This document shows, in pieces, positions 26,208-35,612 of a stretch of DNA of 64,000 nucleotides. The translations under genes were made by a program, and so were the position numbers. This DNA comes from Syntrophopropionicum propionicicum_A (GTDB lineage Bacteria; Bacillota; Desulfotomaculia; Desulfotomaculales; Pelotomaculaceae): positions 124,001-188,000 of the forward strand of contig NZ_JBMGJC010000001.1 of assembly GCF_048984525.1 (NCBI RefSeq). Reading direction: 5' to 3'. The stretch's first letter is position 1; the number at the start of each line of letters is the position of its first letter. Below the pieces are notes generated by a model. That model saw only the letters and a program-made list of their open reading frames with translations. It made no database searches and was not told where the DNA came from.

Positions 26208-27314
26208 ATGTCTATACTGAACACACCTTACAAAATTAAAAATATGGAGATTAAAAACAGGTTCCTGCGTTCCGCGACTGTCGAGAGCAAGGCTGATATT
26301 GACGGCTTCGTTACCGACGACCTGCTGGAGCTTTACTACCATTTAGCAGCGGGAGGGTCGGGTATCCTGGTAACCGGCGCCGCCGCTGTTGAGCCGGCAG
26401 GGAAAGGCTTTGCGCAGCAGATGTGTGTTTTTGACGACAAGTTTATAACCGGTCTAAAAAAACTGGCTGATATCGTGCACAAATATGGCAGCGGCTGCAG
26501 GTTAGCGATGCAAATATTTCACCAGGGCACGTCCGGATATGGGTTTTCATATGGCGCTCTCGACAGGGGTTACCGTCTTAACGATATCAGGGAAGAGGAT
26601 ATAACCACCACAATAAAAGCTTTTGGCACGGCTGCCCGCAGGGTAAAAGAAGCCGGCTTTGACGCGGTTGCCGTGCACGGCGCCCACGGATACCTGCTAA
26701 GCGAGTTCCTCTGCCCGGCCACAAACAACCGCGCGGATCAATGGGGAGGCAGCCTGGAAAACAGGATGCGCTTCACCCTGGAGGTTTACTCCGCCATACG
26801 GGAGCAGGTCGGTGACGATTTCCCGGTATTCTGGAAAATGAACACCTCAGATTATATAGATGGCGGAAATGGAATAGAACAATATGCCACGGTGGCTAAA
26901 TCACTGGCAAAAATGGGCGTGGACCTGATTGAATTGAGCGGCGGGGTCGAGAAACAGATACAGCTGCGGGCCAGGCTCAGCAAGGAAGCGGGAGAGCGTG
27001 AGGCATATTTCGGCTGGGCTGTAGACGCCATGAAAGAAGCAATAACAGGAACAAACACCGCACTGGCGGTTACCGGCGGCATCCGCTCACTGCCGGCGAT
27101 GGAGCACCTGCTGAAAAACGGAGCCGACTTTATCGGCATCTGCCGCCCATTAATATGCGAACCGGATTTGCCTAACCGGCTGCTGCACAGCCCGGACAAG
27201 AGGCAGTCCAGGTGCACATCATGCAACAAATGCCTTATGCATATTGCCAGGCAGCCATTGAAATGTGTCGAGTTCGACCCTTTCCGCAGCGTGCTGGCCG
27301 GTGTTTCCAGATAA
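26208..27314 (+). CDS. NADH:flavin oxidoreductase (Old Yellow Enzyme family)
   Basis: A 368-residue FMN-dependent (beta/alpha)8 ene-reductase. Family motifs are IKNRFLRSAT at the N-terminus, VHGAHGYLLSEFLCP and NNRADQWGGSLENRMRF in the middle, and AVTGGIRS with GADFIGICRPLI near the FMN phosphate site. The C-terminus has CTSCNKC followed ten residues later by Cys, a spacing like the [4Fe-4S] site of 2,4-dienoyl-CoA reductases, but the FAD/NADPH domains of those enzymes are missing. ATG 26208 with GTGGGGAG upstream; the frame is open 29 codons further but inside the previous gene. Confidence 0.88.
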   Translation: MSILNTPYKIKNMEIKNRFLRSATVESKADIDGFVTDDLLELYYHLAAGGSGILVTGAAAVEPAGKGFAQQMCVFDDKFITGLKKLADIVHKYGSGCRLAMQIFHQGTSGYGFSYGALDRGYRLNDIREEDITTTIKAFGTAARRVKEAGFDAVAVHGAHGYLLSEFLCPATNNRADQWGGSLENRMRFTLEVYSAIREQVGDDFPVFWKMNTSDYIDGGNGIEQYATVAKSLAKMGVDLIELSGGVEKQIQLRARLSKEAGEREAYFGWAVDAMKEAITGTNTALAVTGGIRSLPAMEHLLKNGADFIGICRPLICEPDLPNRLLHSPDKRQSRCTSCNKCLMHIARQPLKCVEFDPFRSVLAGVSR

Positions 27315-27354
27315 ATATTTTGTATTATTAATTGCTGATTTTAAGGTGGATGGC

Positions 27355-27729
27355 TTGGAACAAAGCATAATCAAAGAAGGTAACATCCTGATCACAGAAG
27401 AGAAAAACCCGATCAACAGGATCGTCCGGTTTCAGAGAAAAGAAAACGATAAAACACTTGCCTGCGCTGAAATAAGCAGCGCCGGCGACATCTGGATTTT
27501 TACCAGGATGTATGTTTCAGAAGAAAACAGGGCGATGGGGTATGGGTCCGAAGTCTTGACAAAACTCACCGCATACCTTGACCGGAAAAATTTGGACTTA
27601 TACGCTTATATATATTCCTCCGGCAACCTCAGCGAAAAACAGCTTGACGCGTGGTACAGGAGGTACGGGTTTGCAGACGACGAGAATAAAGGTTATCCCC
27701 TGGCCAGGTACGCCGTCAGCCGCATATGA
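27355..27729 (+). CDS. GNAT family N-acetyltransferase
   Basis: A 124-residue protein with the GNAT core: a strand ending in MYVSEENRAMGYGSEVL, whose R/xxGxG loop binds acetyl-CoA pyrophosphate, and a following helix. TTG 27355 is used because AAGGTGG lies just upstream; the longer frame would overlap the oxidoreductase gene. The acceptor is unknown. Confidence 0.7.
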   Translation: MEQSIIKEGNILITEEKNPINRIVRFQRKENDKTLACAEISSAGDIWIFTRMYVSEENRAMGYGSEVLTKLTAYLDRKNLDLYAYIYSSGNLSEKQLDAWYRRYGFADDENKGYPLARYAVSRI

Positions 27730-27804
27730 GCGGTGAGCTTAGATCAGTAATATTGCCTGCGGCTCATTGCAAATAAATAATTCCATAGGAAAGGGCGTGT
27801 ATAT

Positions 27805-28185
27805 GTGAAACTGGAAATTAACACATCAAAGAAGAGCGGTGAGATAATCAAGGGATGTGAATACCGTTACAGCAGGACAAATGACATGCCCGCCGCCGTG
27901 AGGAATAAACTGTATCTTCACATATACCCCAAAAAGGATACCCTGCAGGACGACGGTGAACGTCTGGGCTTATTTGATTCCTACCTGTCTGAGATACATA
28001 TTTTCAATACAGACAACAATACTGTTTATGTCCTGCCGAGATTATATGACAACATTGATATTCAGGTTTCGAAACATATAAGTGTACGGTACTTTAAGGA
28101 CTTGAGTATATTCATCGAAGTGCCGGGGCCTGTAAGGATAAAGGCAGACAGTACTTTTCAAATCCAGGAAATCACTGCTGATTAG
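27805..28185 (+). CDS. Protein of unknown function
   Basis: A 126-residue soluble protein with alternating strands, no signal peptide and one Cys. GTG start with AGGAAAGGG upstream. It is 25 bases ahead of topB and may be co-transcribed with it. Family not recognised. Confidence 0.6.
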   Translation: MKLEINTSKKSGEIIKGCEYRYSRTNDMPAAVRNKLYLHIYPKKDTLQDDGERLGLFDSYLSEIHIFNTDNNTVYVLPRLYDNIDIQVSKHISVRYFKDLSIFIEVPGPVRIKADSTFQIQEITAD

Positions 28186-28210
28186 TTTAATTAAGAATTG
28201 AGGAGATTTG

Positions 28211-30292
28211 ATGAAAGCGCTTGTGCTGGCGGAAAAGCCCAGTGTGGGCAGGGAAATAGCCAGGGTTTTAAAATGCGGCAGTAAAAACAAGGGGTATATA
28301 GAGGGACCCCAATTTGTTGTGACATGGTCGCTGGGTCACCTGGTAACACTGGCTGAGCCTGATGACTATGATAAAAAATATAAGGATTGGCGCCTGGAGG
28401 ATTTACCAATGCTGCCGCCAAGTATGAAATTAAAAATCATCAGGCAGACTTCCCACCAGTTCCAGGTAGTCAGAAATTTAATGAGGCGGGACGATATCAA
28501 AGAGTTGGTAATTGCCACAGACGCCGGACGGGAAGGCGAGCTGGTGGCCCGCTGGATCATGGTCCTGGCAAACTGGAAAAAACCGTTCATGCGGCTCTGG
28601 ATCTCCTCTCAGACTGACGACGCCATCCGGGAAGGGTTTGCCAACCTGAAGGCCGGCAGCTCCTATAACAGCCTGTATGACGCAGCCGTTTGCAGGGCGG
28701 AGGCAGACTGGCTGATCGGGCTTAACGTTACCAGGGCATTAACCTGTAAGTTTAACGCCCAGTTAAACGCCGGCAGGGTGCAGACACCAACACTGGCTAT
28801 GATTGTAAACAGGGAATCAGAAATAAAACAATTTGTACCGGTTGATTACTGGACGATCCGTGTTGATTTTGGGGACTACTTTGGCGACTGGCGGAACAAG
28901 TCCGGAAACGGAAGGATCTTCAGCCAAGGCCTGGCGGAAGATCTGGCCGCTAAAATAAAAGGCCATCCGGGTGTGATCAAGGAAATTCACACTGAAAATA
29001 AAAGCGAGGGGGCACCCCTGGCCTACGACCTGACTGAGCTGCAGAGGGACGCCAACAAACGGTACGGGTATTCAGCGCAAAAAACCCTGTCTATCTTGCA
29101 GGACTTATATGAACAGCACAAACTGGTCACCTACCCGAGGACTGACTCAAGATATATCACCACGGATATAGTTCCCACACTCGCGGCCAGGCTGAAAAGC
29201 ATTTCTGTGGCGCCGTATGCGGAGATTGTTAAACCCCTTTTGCAGAAACCTTTAAACCCGACGAAACGGTTTGTCGACAACAGCAAAGTCACTGATCACC
29301 ACGCCATCATCCCCACTGAACAGCCCCTGCGTCTGCCGTTGTTGAAAGAAGAGGAAAGAAAACTGTACGATTTGATCGTCAGGCGGTTCATCGCAGTTTT
29401 ATACCCTCCTTACCGTTATGCCCAGACCACTATCATCACCGCTGTCAATGGTGAGAATTTTCACTCCCGGGGCAAAGTGGTAAAAGAAAAAGGCTGGCGG
29501 GCTGTAACCTCCAAAACCGCTGAAAAGGACGGTGCCGATGAGGAAGCGCTGCCGGAACAGACCCTGGCCCTGCAAAATAAAGGCGAGTCCAAACAGGTTA
29601 AAAATATAAAAACTAACAAATCAAAAACCAGGCCCCCGTCTCGTTACACGGAAGCCACCCTGCTGACTGCGATGGAGAGTCCGGGCAAGTTCATCGAAGA
29701 CGAGGAACTGCGCGAATCCATGAAAGGGAGCGGCCTTGGGACACCGGCCACACGGGCCGAGATTATTGAAAAGCTGCTCAATACCAGTTACATCGAGCGC
29801 CAGGGGAAAGAGCTGGTCCCCACCTCAAAAGGGATCCAGCTAATCGGCCTGGTTGCCCCGGCCCTGAAGACACCGGAATTAACCGCGCAATGGGAGCAGA
29901 GGCTATCCAGCATAGCCAGGGGGAAGGGAAGCAAAAAAGAATTTATGGCTGATATCCGTAAAAACGCCGCGGAACTGGTCAAAAGCGTTATCGCGGACAC
30001 GGCCGTCTACAAAGCTGATAATATTACTAAAACAAAATGCCCGGTCTGCGGTAAATACATGCTGCTGGTGAACGGGAAAAGAGGAAAAATGCTATCGTGC
30101 CAGGACAGAGCCTGCGGGTACCGGCAGCCGGAGAAACAGGATGATTATGGCTTCAGGAGTTCCAAAGGGGGCGGCAGGGCTAACCAGCAGCTGATTGCCC
30201 GTTACAGCCAGCAGGACTCTATTGGCAGTAACGTGGGTGAACTTCTGAAAGCAGCGATGGCCAAAGAAAACAATAACTCGGACAAAGATTAA
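28211..30292 (+). CDS. topB: DNA topoisomerase III (type IA)
   Basis: A 693-residue type IA topoisomerase that passes single DNA strands to relax supercoils and unlink intermediates. The TOPRIM domain is at the N-terminus (LAEKPSVGREIA and ATDAGREGEL). The catalytic Tyr lies in LVTYPRTDSRYI near residue 314. The C-terminus has one zinc ribbon, CPVCGKYM and C...C of LSCQDRACGY. Length and order match TopB, not TopA, which would carry more zinc fingers. ATG 28211 with GAGGAG upstream. Confidence 0.94.
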   Translation: MKALVLAEKPSVGREIARVLKCGSKNKGYIEGPQFVVTWSLGHLVTLAEPDDYDKKYKDWRLEDLPMLPPSMKLKIIRQTSHQFQVVRNLMRRDDIKELVIATDAGREGELVARWIMVLANWKKPFMRLWISSQTDDAIREGFANLKAGSSYNSLYDAAVCRAEADWLIGLNVTRALTCKFNAQLNAGRVQTPTLAMIVNRESEIKQFVPVDYWTIRVDFGDYFGDWRNKSGNGRIFSQGLAEDLAAKIKGHPGVIKEIHTENKSEGAPLAYDLTELQRDANKRYGYSAQKTLSILQDLYEQHKLVTYPRTDSRYITTDIVPTLAARLKSISVAPYAEIVKPLLQKPLNPTKRFVDNSKVTDHHAIIPTEQPLRLPLLKEEERKLYDLIVRRFIAVLYPPYRYAQTTIITAVNGENFHSRGKVVKEKGWRAVTSKTAEKDGADEEALPEQTLALQNKGESKQVKNIKTNKSKTRPPSRYTEATLLTAMESPGKFIEDEELRESMKGSGLGTPATRAEIIEKLLNTSYIERQGKELVPTSKGIQLIGLVAPALKTPELTAQWEQRLSSIARGKGSKKEFMADIRKNAAELVKSVIADTAVYKADNITKTKCPVCGKYMLLVNGKRGKMLSCQDRACGYRQPEKQDDYGFRSSKGGGRANQQLIARYSQQDSIGSNVGELLKAAMAKENNNSDKD

Positions 30293-30311
30293 AAGGTTTC
30301 TGAATTACGTT

Positions 30312-30340
30312 AATCCCCATCTCATAATGGGGATTTTTTT
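30312..30340 (+). terminator. Terminator after topB
   Basis: AATCCCCAT pairs with ATGGGGATT around a six-base loop, followed by seven T. Confidence 0.88.
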
Positions 30341-30457
30341 ATGCTAAAGAAGATTAAGAAAAGGCAGGTAATATTAGAGACTGTGTCGAAAAAATAAAAA
30401 GAATTGATTTTTAGTAAGAATCCGCATGATAATCGGGACCTAAAAGGAGAAGTCATA

Positions 30458-31621
30458 TTGAAAAAAAAGTTTATAATATCGTTAGTTGTAGTATTTTCGA
30501 TATTTCCAGTGTTTCAGGCGCCTGGAGCCAGCGCTGAAGAGCTGATGCTCAAGGAAGGGATGTCAGGGCAGGCCGTACTTGAAATGCAGACCAAACTGCA
30601 GAGCCTGGGTTACTTTGAATCAGGCGAGCCAGACGGCATCTTTGGCCCCGCGACAGTTTCCGCGGTCATTAAATTCCAGGGCGACAACGGACTTGGCGGA
30701 GACGGCATAGCCGGCCCAGCGACCCTGACCGCAATCGACGGCCTGGCTGTGGAAGAGGATGGCACAGGAGCGAACAGTAATCTTCTAAAAGAAGGCATGA
30801 GCGGCGATAATGTGCTTACCTTGCAGACAAAACTTAAATCCCTTGGCTATTACAGTGGAAGCGTGGACGGAAATTTTGGCGCCGGCACACTGTCAGCGGT
30901 CATTGCCTTCCAGAAAGGCAACGGCATTAACGATGACGGCATAGCAGGCCCTGCGACCCTGGCCGCGATTGACAGCCTGGCTGCGGCAAAGGTAGAAGCG
31001 GTAGCGGGAAGCCCGCGGCCTGACCTTATAAAAAAGGGGATGAGCGGCGATAAAGTGCTTGCCCTGCAGACAAAGCTGAAATCGCTTGGTTATTACAATG
31101 ACAGCCTGGACGGAAATTTTGGCGCTGGCACACTGCTTGCTCTTATCGATTTTCAGGCTAACAACGGGCTTACGGCAGATGGTGTGGCCGGCCCCCAAAC
31201 ACTGCAGACAATGCAAAATTCTCCGGTCGTCGCCAGCCGAGGCGCATCCGGCAGCCGCAAGTCACAGGCGATCGCCTCCTACGCCAGGCAGTTTTTAGGA
31301 ACGCCATATGTATGGGGAGGCAGTTCACCTGATGGTTTTGACTGTTCAGGGTTTGCCTACTATGTATACAGCCATTTCGGAATAGAAATCCCGCGTATGG
31401 CTGACGAGCAGTATTATTATGGCGCCAGGGTAAACCAGCTGATACCGGGTGACCTTGTGTTTTTCACAACATACATGTCAGGGCCTTCACACACAGGCAT
31501 CTACATAGGAGATAACTGTTTTATCCACAGCAGTTCAGCTGAAGGTGAGGTCGTAATAACATCTCTTTCACAGAATTACTACAGCGAGAGATACCTGGGA
31601 GCCAGCCGGGTGGTAAATTAG
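30458..31621 (+). CDS. Secreted NlpC/P60 peptidase with three peptidoglycan-binding repeats
   Basis: A 387-residue cell-wall hydrolase. A signal peptide ends near residue 26 (ASA). Three PG_binding_1 repeats lie at about 30-95, 109-172 and 190-255, each with KEGM/KKGMSG, LQTKLKSLGYY and DGxFGxxT. The NlpC/P60 domain covers about 270-387 with catalytic Cys in DCSGF, His in SHTGIYIG and the third polar residue in FIHSS. It should cut gamma-D-Glu-diamino acid bonds in peptidoglycan stems. TTG 30458 with AAAGGAGA upstream gives the proper signal peptide. Repeats two and three are close copies, a recent duplication. Confidence 0.92.
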   Translation: MKKKFIISLVVVFSIFPVFQAPGASAEELMLKEGMSGQAVLEMQTKLQSLGYFESGEPDGIFGPATVSAVIKFQGDNGLGGDGIAGPATLTAIDGLAVEEDGTGANSNLLKEGMSGDNVLTLQTKLKSLGYYSGSVDGNFGAGTLSAVIAFQKGNGINDDGIAGPATLAAIDSLAAAKVEAVAGSPRPDLIKKGMSGDKVLALQTKLKSLGYYNDSLDGNFGAGTLLALIDFQANNGLTADGVAGPQTLQTMQNSPVVASRGASGSRKSQAIASYARQFLGTPYVWGGSSPDGFDCSGFAYYVYSHFGIEIPRMADEQYYYGARVNQLIPGDLVFFTTYMSGPSHTGIYIGDNCFIHSSSAEGEVVITSLSQNYYSERYLGASRVVN

Positions 31622-31654
31622 AATTTTTACAATTCGCAGATCAATAATTCGCAA

Positions 31655-31692
31655 AAGAAGCCCTGGAGTTTTAGTCCCCAGGGCTTTAATTT
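31655..31692. terminator. Bidirectional terminator between convergent genes
   Basis: AAGCCCTGG at 31658-31666 pairs with CCAGGGCTT at 31678-31686, with A-rich and T-rich flanks, between the plus-strand NlpC gene and the minus-strand GGDEF gene. Confidence 0.8.
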
Positions 31693-31696
31693 GTTT

Positions 31697-34438
31697 TCAA
31701 GATGACCGGCTGAGCTTCCTTTTTGACAATAGCGCCTCCATATCCACAGAACTGAGAGGCTTGCTGAACAGGAACCCCTGCATCTCAGAGCACTGGTGCT
31801 TCTGGAGAAATTTGCGCTGCACCTCTGTCTCCACGCCTTCGGCAACAACACCCAGTTTAAGGCTCTTGCAAAGAGCAATAACAGTTGATGCGATTACTTC
31901 GCTATCCCTGATTTCTCCAATCTCCATTACAAAAGTTTTGTCAATCTTGAGTTTGTCAACAGGGAAGCGTTTCAATTGGCCCAGTGAAGAGTACCCTGTA
32001 CCGAAATCGTCGATAGAAAGCTGTACCCCCATTTTTTTAAGCCTGTACAATGTCTCTGCGGTATATTCCGAGTTCTGCATAGCGGTGCTTTCAGTGATCT
32101 CCAGCTCCAGCCAGTGCGGGTCCAAGCCTGTATCTTTTAATATGCGTTTAACCGTCTCTACTAAATTCTGCAGGTAAAACTGCTTGCCGGAAAGGTTAAC
32201 GGAAACTGCATTCGGCGTGTAGCCGGCCTCATGCCAGGACATATTCTGGGCGCAAGCGGTCCGCATGACCCATTCGCCCAGAGGGACTATCATCCCTGTT
32301 TCTTCAGCAATAGGAATAAATTCAGCTGGCAGCAGCAGGCCGCGGCAGGGGTGGTTCCACCTGACCAGCGCCTCAATGCCGGTTAGTTCCCTGCTATTTA
32401 TATTGACCTTTGGCTGGTAATGCAGGACAAATTCCTTGCGTTCAATTGCCCGCCTCAGCTCATTCTCAATCAAAAGCCTTTCATGTGTTTTGTGGTTTAA
32501 GGCAGGCGTGTAGAACTGGTAGTTGTCTCTATTTTTTTCCTTAGAAAGGTACATCGCCGTGTCGGCATTTTTAATCAGTGTTTCCGTATCATCACCGTCG
32601 CTGGGATACAGCGCGATGCCGGCGCTGGTGGAGATAAACAGCTCGTGTTCTCCTAATATAACAGGCTTTCTGATGTTCTCAAGAATTTTTTCAGCTACTT
32701 TCGCGGCTCCTTCTGCGCAAGTTATTTCGGGCAGCATAATAGTAAACTCGTCTCCGCCCAATCTGGCGACAGTGTCACCTTCCCGCACACATTCACTGAG
32801 GCGCTCAGCCACCTGGCAGAGCAGAAGGTCGCCGACCTCATGGCCCAGAGTGTCGTTGATCAATTTGAACCTGTCCAGATCTAAAAAAATGAGCGCCAGC
32901 ATTTTATTATTGCGTCTACAGTGGGCAAGTTCCAGTGACAGCCGGTCTTTGAACAGTAAACGGTTGGGCAGGCCGGTAAGGCTGTCATGGAAAGCCTGAA
33001 ATTTAATAGTTTCCTCATATTTCTGCTTTTCTGTAATATCCCGTGAAACGGCTACCAGCCGGCTCTCACCTTTTACAGTTTTGAAAGTCTTGGCGGTGCT
33101 TTCGAACCATCTTAAATCACTGTTCTTGCTCATCATTCTGTAAGTCAGTTCTTTTAATCCCGAGAATTCAATGTTTACAATTGCGTTATTTACCTTGTTT
33201 TTATCTTCCTGCCAAATGAAATCAATAACACTCTTGTTAATCATATCCGATTGATCATAACCCAGTACTTCCTTGTAGTTGGGGCTGGTGTATAAATACC
33301 TGCCATCGGTGCTTATTTCACAGATCAGGTCGTAAGCGTTTTCCGTCAGGGTACGGTACCTTTCCTTAGTGACACTGAGGATTTGATGGGTATTCTGCAA
33401 TGACTCCAGCATTTTATTTGCAGATTCGGCAAGCTCGGTTAACTCATCATTTCCTGACGCCTGAAGGCGCATCGAATGGTCGCCGCAGCTGCTTATTAAG
33501 CTGAAGTTCCTGCTGAGTTTTGCCAGCCTGGAAAGCACATTCTTTTCTAACAGCATGACCACCAGCGCGCCAAAGACCAGTACAAATATCACAAGCGAAA
33601 ACAGCAGCAGCCTGAGGCTGTTTTTACCCTGCTGGTAAATTCCCCTTTCCAGGTCAACCTGCAATACCATAACAGGGTTGTCAAAAACATCTTTTAATAA
33701 GGCGTAACCGTTAATAATTTCCTCGTTGAAGGGTTGGACAACAATAAAATTATCTTCTTCAGTACCTTCCAGCTTGGATTTAATGTCCGCCAACAGCCCG
33801 GGCATAGCGTCGAGTCTATGCAGGTTAAGAGTTAAGTGAGTTTTTTCAGCCAGGTTCGCTACTTCTCCTGAATTCAGATAGCGCCCCATAATTAAAGCTC
33901 CTCGCACAGGACCGGTCTGGTCGCTTGTAATAATAGGCGCGGAAGCCAGCGCCATCGGCCCTTCCTGGAAAGCAAAAATGCCGGAAATTTTGCTTTCCGT
34001 GGAATCATGATGCCAGAGCATTTTATTTTCTGCCAATATACTTTCGAGACCGGACGGCATAGGCATTTCTGTGCCATTGATAAAATCATAGCTTTTGCCA
34101 AACACTATCTCACCGGAAGAATTAACACAGAGGAACAGGCTTAATTTAAGATCTTCAAAGGTGGTATCGGGGATATTTCTTTCTATGTAATCACTATTTC
34201 TGTCTTCAACAAACTTGTATGTATCATCCCATGTCGCCCAGTCACTGGCATTTGCGGCAATTTGGTCTGCCTCATCATTTATGGCGCTCAAAACCCTTTG
34301 AACATTTTGGCTGGCATCCTGATTTTCCAGTGCCGTATAGTCCTTCATTATTATATATCTTAAGCTGCCGTACAGCAGTAAAATCAGGCATGAAAAAGTA
34401 ATGCCGATAATAATTAATGTTTTTTTGCTCAGAGTCAT
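31697..34438 (-). CDS. Membrane c-di-GMP signalling protein (CHASE4-HAMP-PAS-GGDEF-EAL)
   Basis: A 913-residue sensor. Two membrane helices (about 8-30 and 277-300) flank a CHASE4-like extracellular domain. A HAMP segment, a PAS domain (about 360-480), GGDEF (490-650) and EAL (665-905) follow. The cyclase motif GGDEF is intact, and REGD sits five residues before it as an inhibitory RxxD site. The phosphodiesterase residues are also present: EALVRW, VNLSGKQF, ELEITEST, DDFGTGYSSL, LKIDKTFV and VAEGVETE. Both activities are therefore possible. It probably tunes c-di-GMP in response to an outside signal. Confidence 0.92.
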   Translation of the reverse strand: MTLSKKTLIIIGITFSCLILLLYGSLRYIIMKDYTALENQDASQNVQRVLSAINDEADQIAANASDWATWDDTYKFVEDRNSDYIERNIPDTTFEDLKLSLFLCVNSSGEIVFGKSYDFINGTEMPMPSGLESILAENKMLWHHDSTESKISGIFAFQEGPMALASAPIITSDQTGPVRGALIMGRYLNSGEVANLAEKTHLTLNLHRLDAMPGLLADIKSKLEGTEEDNFIVVQPFNEEIINGYALLKDVFDNPVMVLQVDLERGIYQQGKNSLRLLLFSLVIFVLVFGALVVMLLEKNVLSRLAKLSRNFSLISSCGDHSMRLQASGNDELTELAESANKMLESLQNTHQILSVTKERYRTLTENAYDLICEISTDGRYLYTSPNYKEVLGYDQSDMINKSVIDFIWQEDKNKVNNAIVNIEFSGLKELTYRMMSKNSDLRWFESTAKTFKTVKGESRLVAVSRDITEKQKYEETIKFQAFHDSLTGLPNRLLFKDRLSLELAHCRRNNKMLALIFLDLDRFKLINDTLGHEVGDLLLCQVAERLSECVREGDTVARLGGDEFTIMLPEITCAEGAAKVAEKILENIRKPVILGEHELFISTSAGIALYPSDGDDTETLIKNADTAMYLSKEKNRDNYQFYTPALNHKTHERLLIENELRRAIERKEFVLHYQPKVNINSRELTGIEALVRWNHPCRGLLLPAEFIPIAEETGMIVPLGEWVMRTACAQNMSWHEAGYTPNAVSVNLSGKQFYLQNLVETVKRILKDTGLDPHWLELEITESTAMQNSEYTAETLYRLKKMGVQLSIDDFGTGYSSLGQLKRFPVDKLKIDKTFVMEIGEIRDSEVIASTVIALCKSLKLGVVAEGVETEVQRKFLQKHQCSEMQGFLFSKPLSSVDMEALLSKRKLSRSS

Positions 34439-34564
34439 TATCTCACCTGCTATATGAAATTTGACAAGTATATTATCGGTATTATTTTTTATAAATTAAT
34501 GAAATTGTCGAATTATTTCTAAATTTCATTTTGTTTTTTTCCCAAGCAGCTGCAACACACGGGC

Positions 34565-34593
34565 TTGTCCAAATGTTAAAAGCCCATTATTAT
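34565..34593 (+). promoter_or_regulatory. Promoter of the TtcA-like gene
   Basis: TTGTCC, a 17-base spacer and TATTAT, about 60 bases upstream of the TTG start at 34653. Confidence 0.5.
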
Positions 34594-34652
34594 ATATCTG
34601 GTAAGGCAATAGCTATTGCATTATATGAAGGCTGTAAAAGGAGCTAGATATT

Positions 34653-35441
34653 TTGGTCAAAAATTACCGCAAGTGGTTTTTAGCAAGAGTCAAAAGGGCC
34701 ATATACGATTTCGGCATGCTGCAGGACGGTGACCGGGTGGCCGTCGCTTTCTCGGGAGGCAAGGACAGCGTTACCCTGTTGTACTCGCTTGACCTGCTCA
34801 GACGTATGCTGCCGGTCAAATTCGAACTTTCCGCGGCAGTATATATCAAAACCGGCTGGCCTGTAGACCTGCCGGTACTTAAAGATTTTTGCCGTTCCAT
34901 AAATGTGCCTTTTTACGTGGTGGAGACTGAAATCGCTAAAATAGTTTTTGAGGAGAGGGGGGGCGGCAACCCCTGCGCCATCTGCTCGCACCTGCGCCGC
35001 GGCGCCCTGCACGGCAAGGTCCTGGAACTGGGCTGCAACAAGGTCGCCCTGGGCCATCACCTTGACGATGTAATAGAAACATTTTTCATGAGCCTGATCT
35101 ACACCGGCCAGCTGCGCGTGTTTTCACCGGTTACTTTTCTCGACCGCACCGGCCTGACAATGGTCCGGCCGCTGGTCTACCACCCCTCGGAGGAAATATA
35201 CTCTTTTGTTGAGAAGGAAAATCTGCCTACCGTGCCTAATACCTGCCCCGCAAACGGCTTCACCCACAGGGAAGTGGCTAAGAAACTTACAGCTGACCTG
35301 GCCAGGCAATTTCCCAACTTTAAGGCACGCTTTCTTACCTCTCTCCAGACATTCGATCAGAGAAACTTATGGCCTGAGATCATTCCGAAGAGCAGCGGTA
35401 AAGACATAAAGGGTAAAGACAATATTACAGAACCTTTTTAA
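34653..35441 (+). CDS. TtcA/TilS-family PP-loop ATPase (tRNA thiolation-like)
   Basis: A 262-residue ATP-pyrophosphatase. The PP-loop is SGGKDSVTLLYS near residue 35. A Cys pair in PCAICSHLRRG and a third Cys in NTCP fit the [4Fe-4S] or disulfide site of TtcA/Ncs6-type tRNA thiolases, and GHHLDDVIETFFM is the usual downstream motif. The likely role is sulfur transfer to a tRNA base, but the exact base is not clear. TTG start with AAAAGGAGC upstream. Single gene. Confidence 0.85.
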   Translation: MVKNYRKWFLARVKRAIYDFGMLQDGDRVAVAFSGGKDSVTLLYSLDLLRRMLPVKFELSAAVYIKTGWPVDLPVLKDFCRSINVPFYVVETEIAKIVFEERGGGNPCAICSHLRRGALHGKVLELGCNKVALGHHLDDVIETFFMSLIYTGQLRVFSPVTFLDRTGLTMVRPLVYHPSEEIYSFVEKENLPTVPNTCPANGFTHREVAKKLTADLARQFPNFKARFLTSLQTFDQRNLWPEIIPKSSGKDIKGKDNITEPF

Positions 35442-35612
35442 TCAGATTACAGAATCGTCGTCTTCAACTTCCTGGATGTAGCTTGGATTGTCCCTGCGGA
35501 GATTTACAAAAAACTTCCATCTGTAGATAGTAAAATATATGGTGGTTAATATAAAAAAATATTTTTGGACAAGAATATATTATAAGATAATGCAAAAATG
35601 GAGGACATTTAA

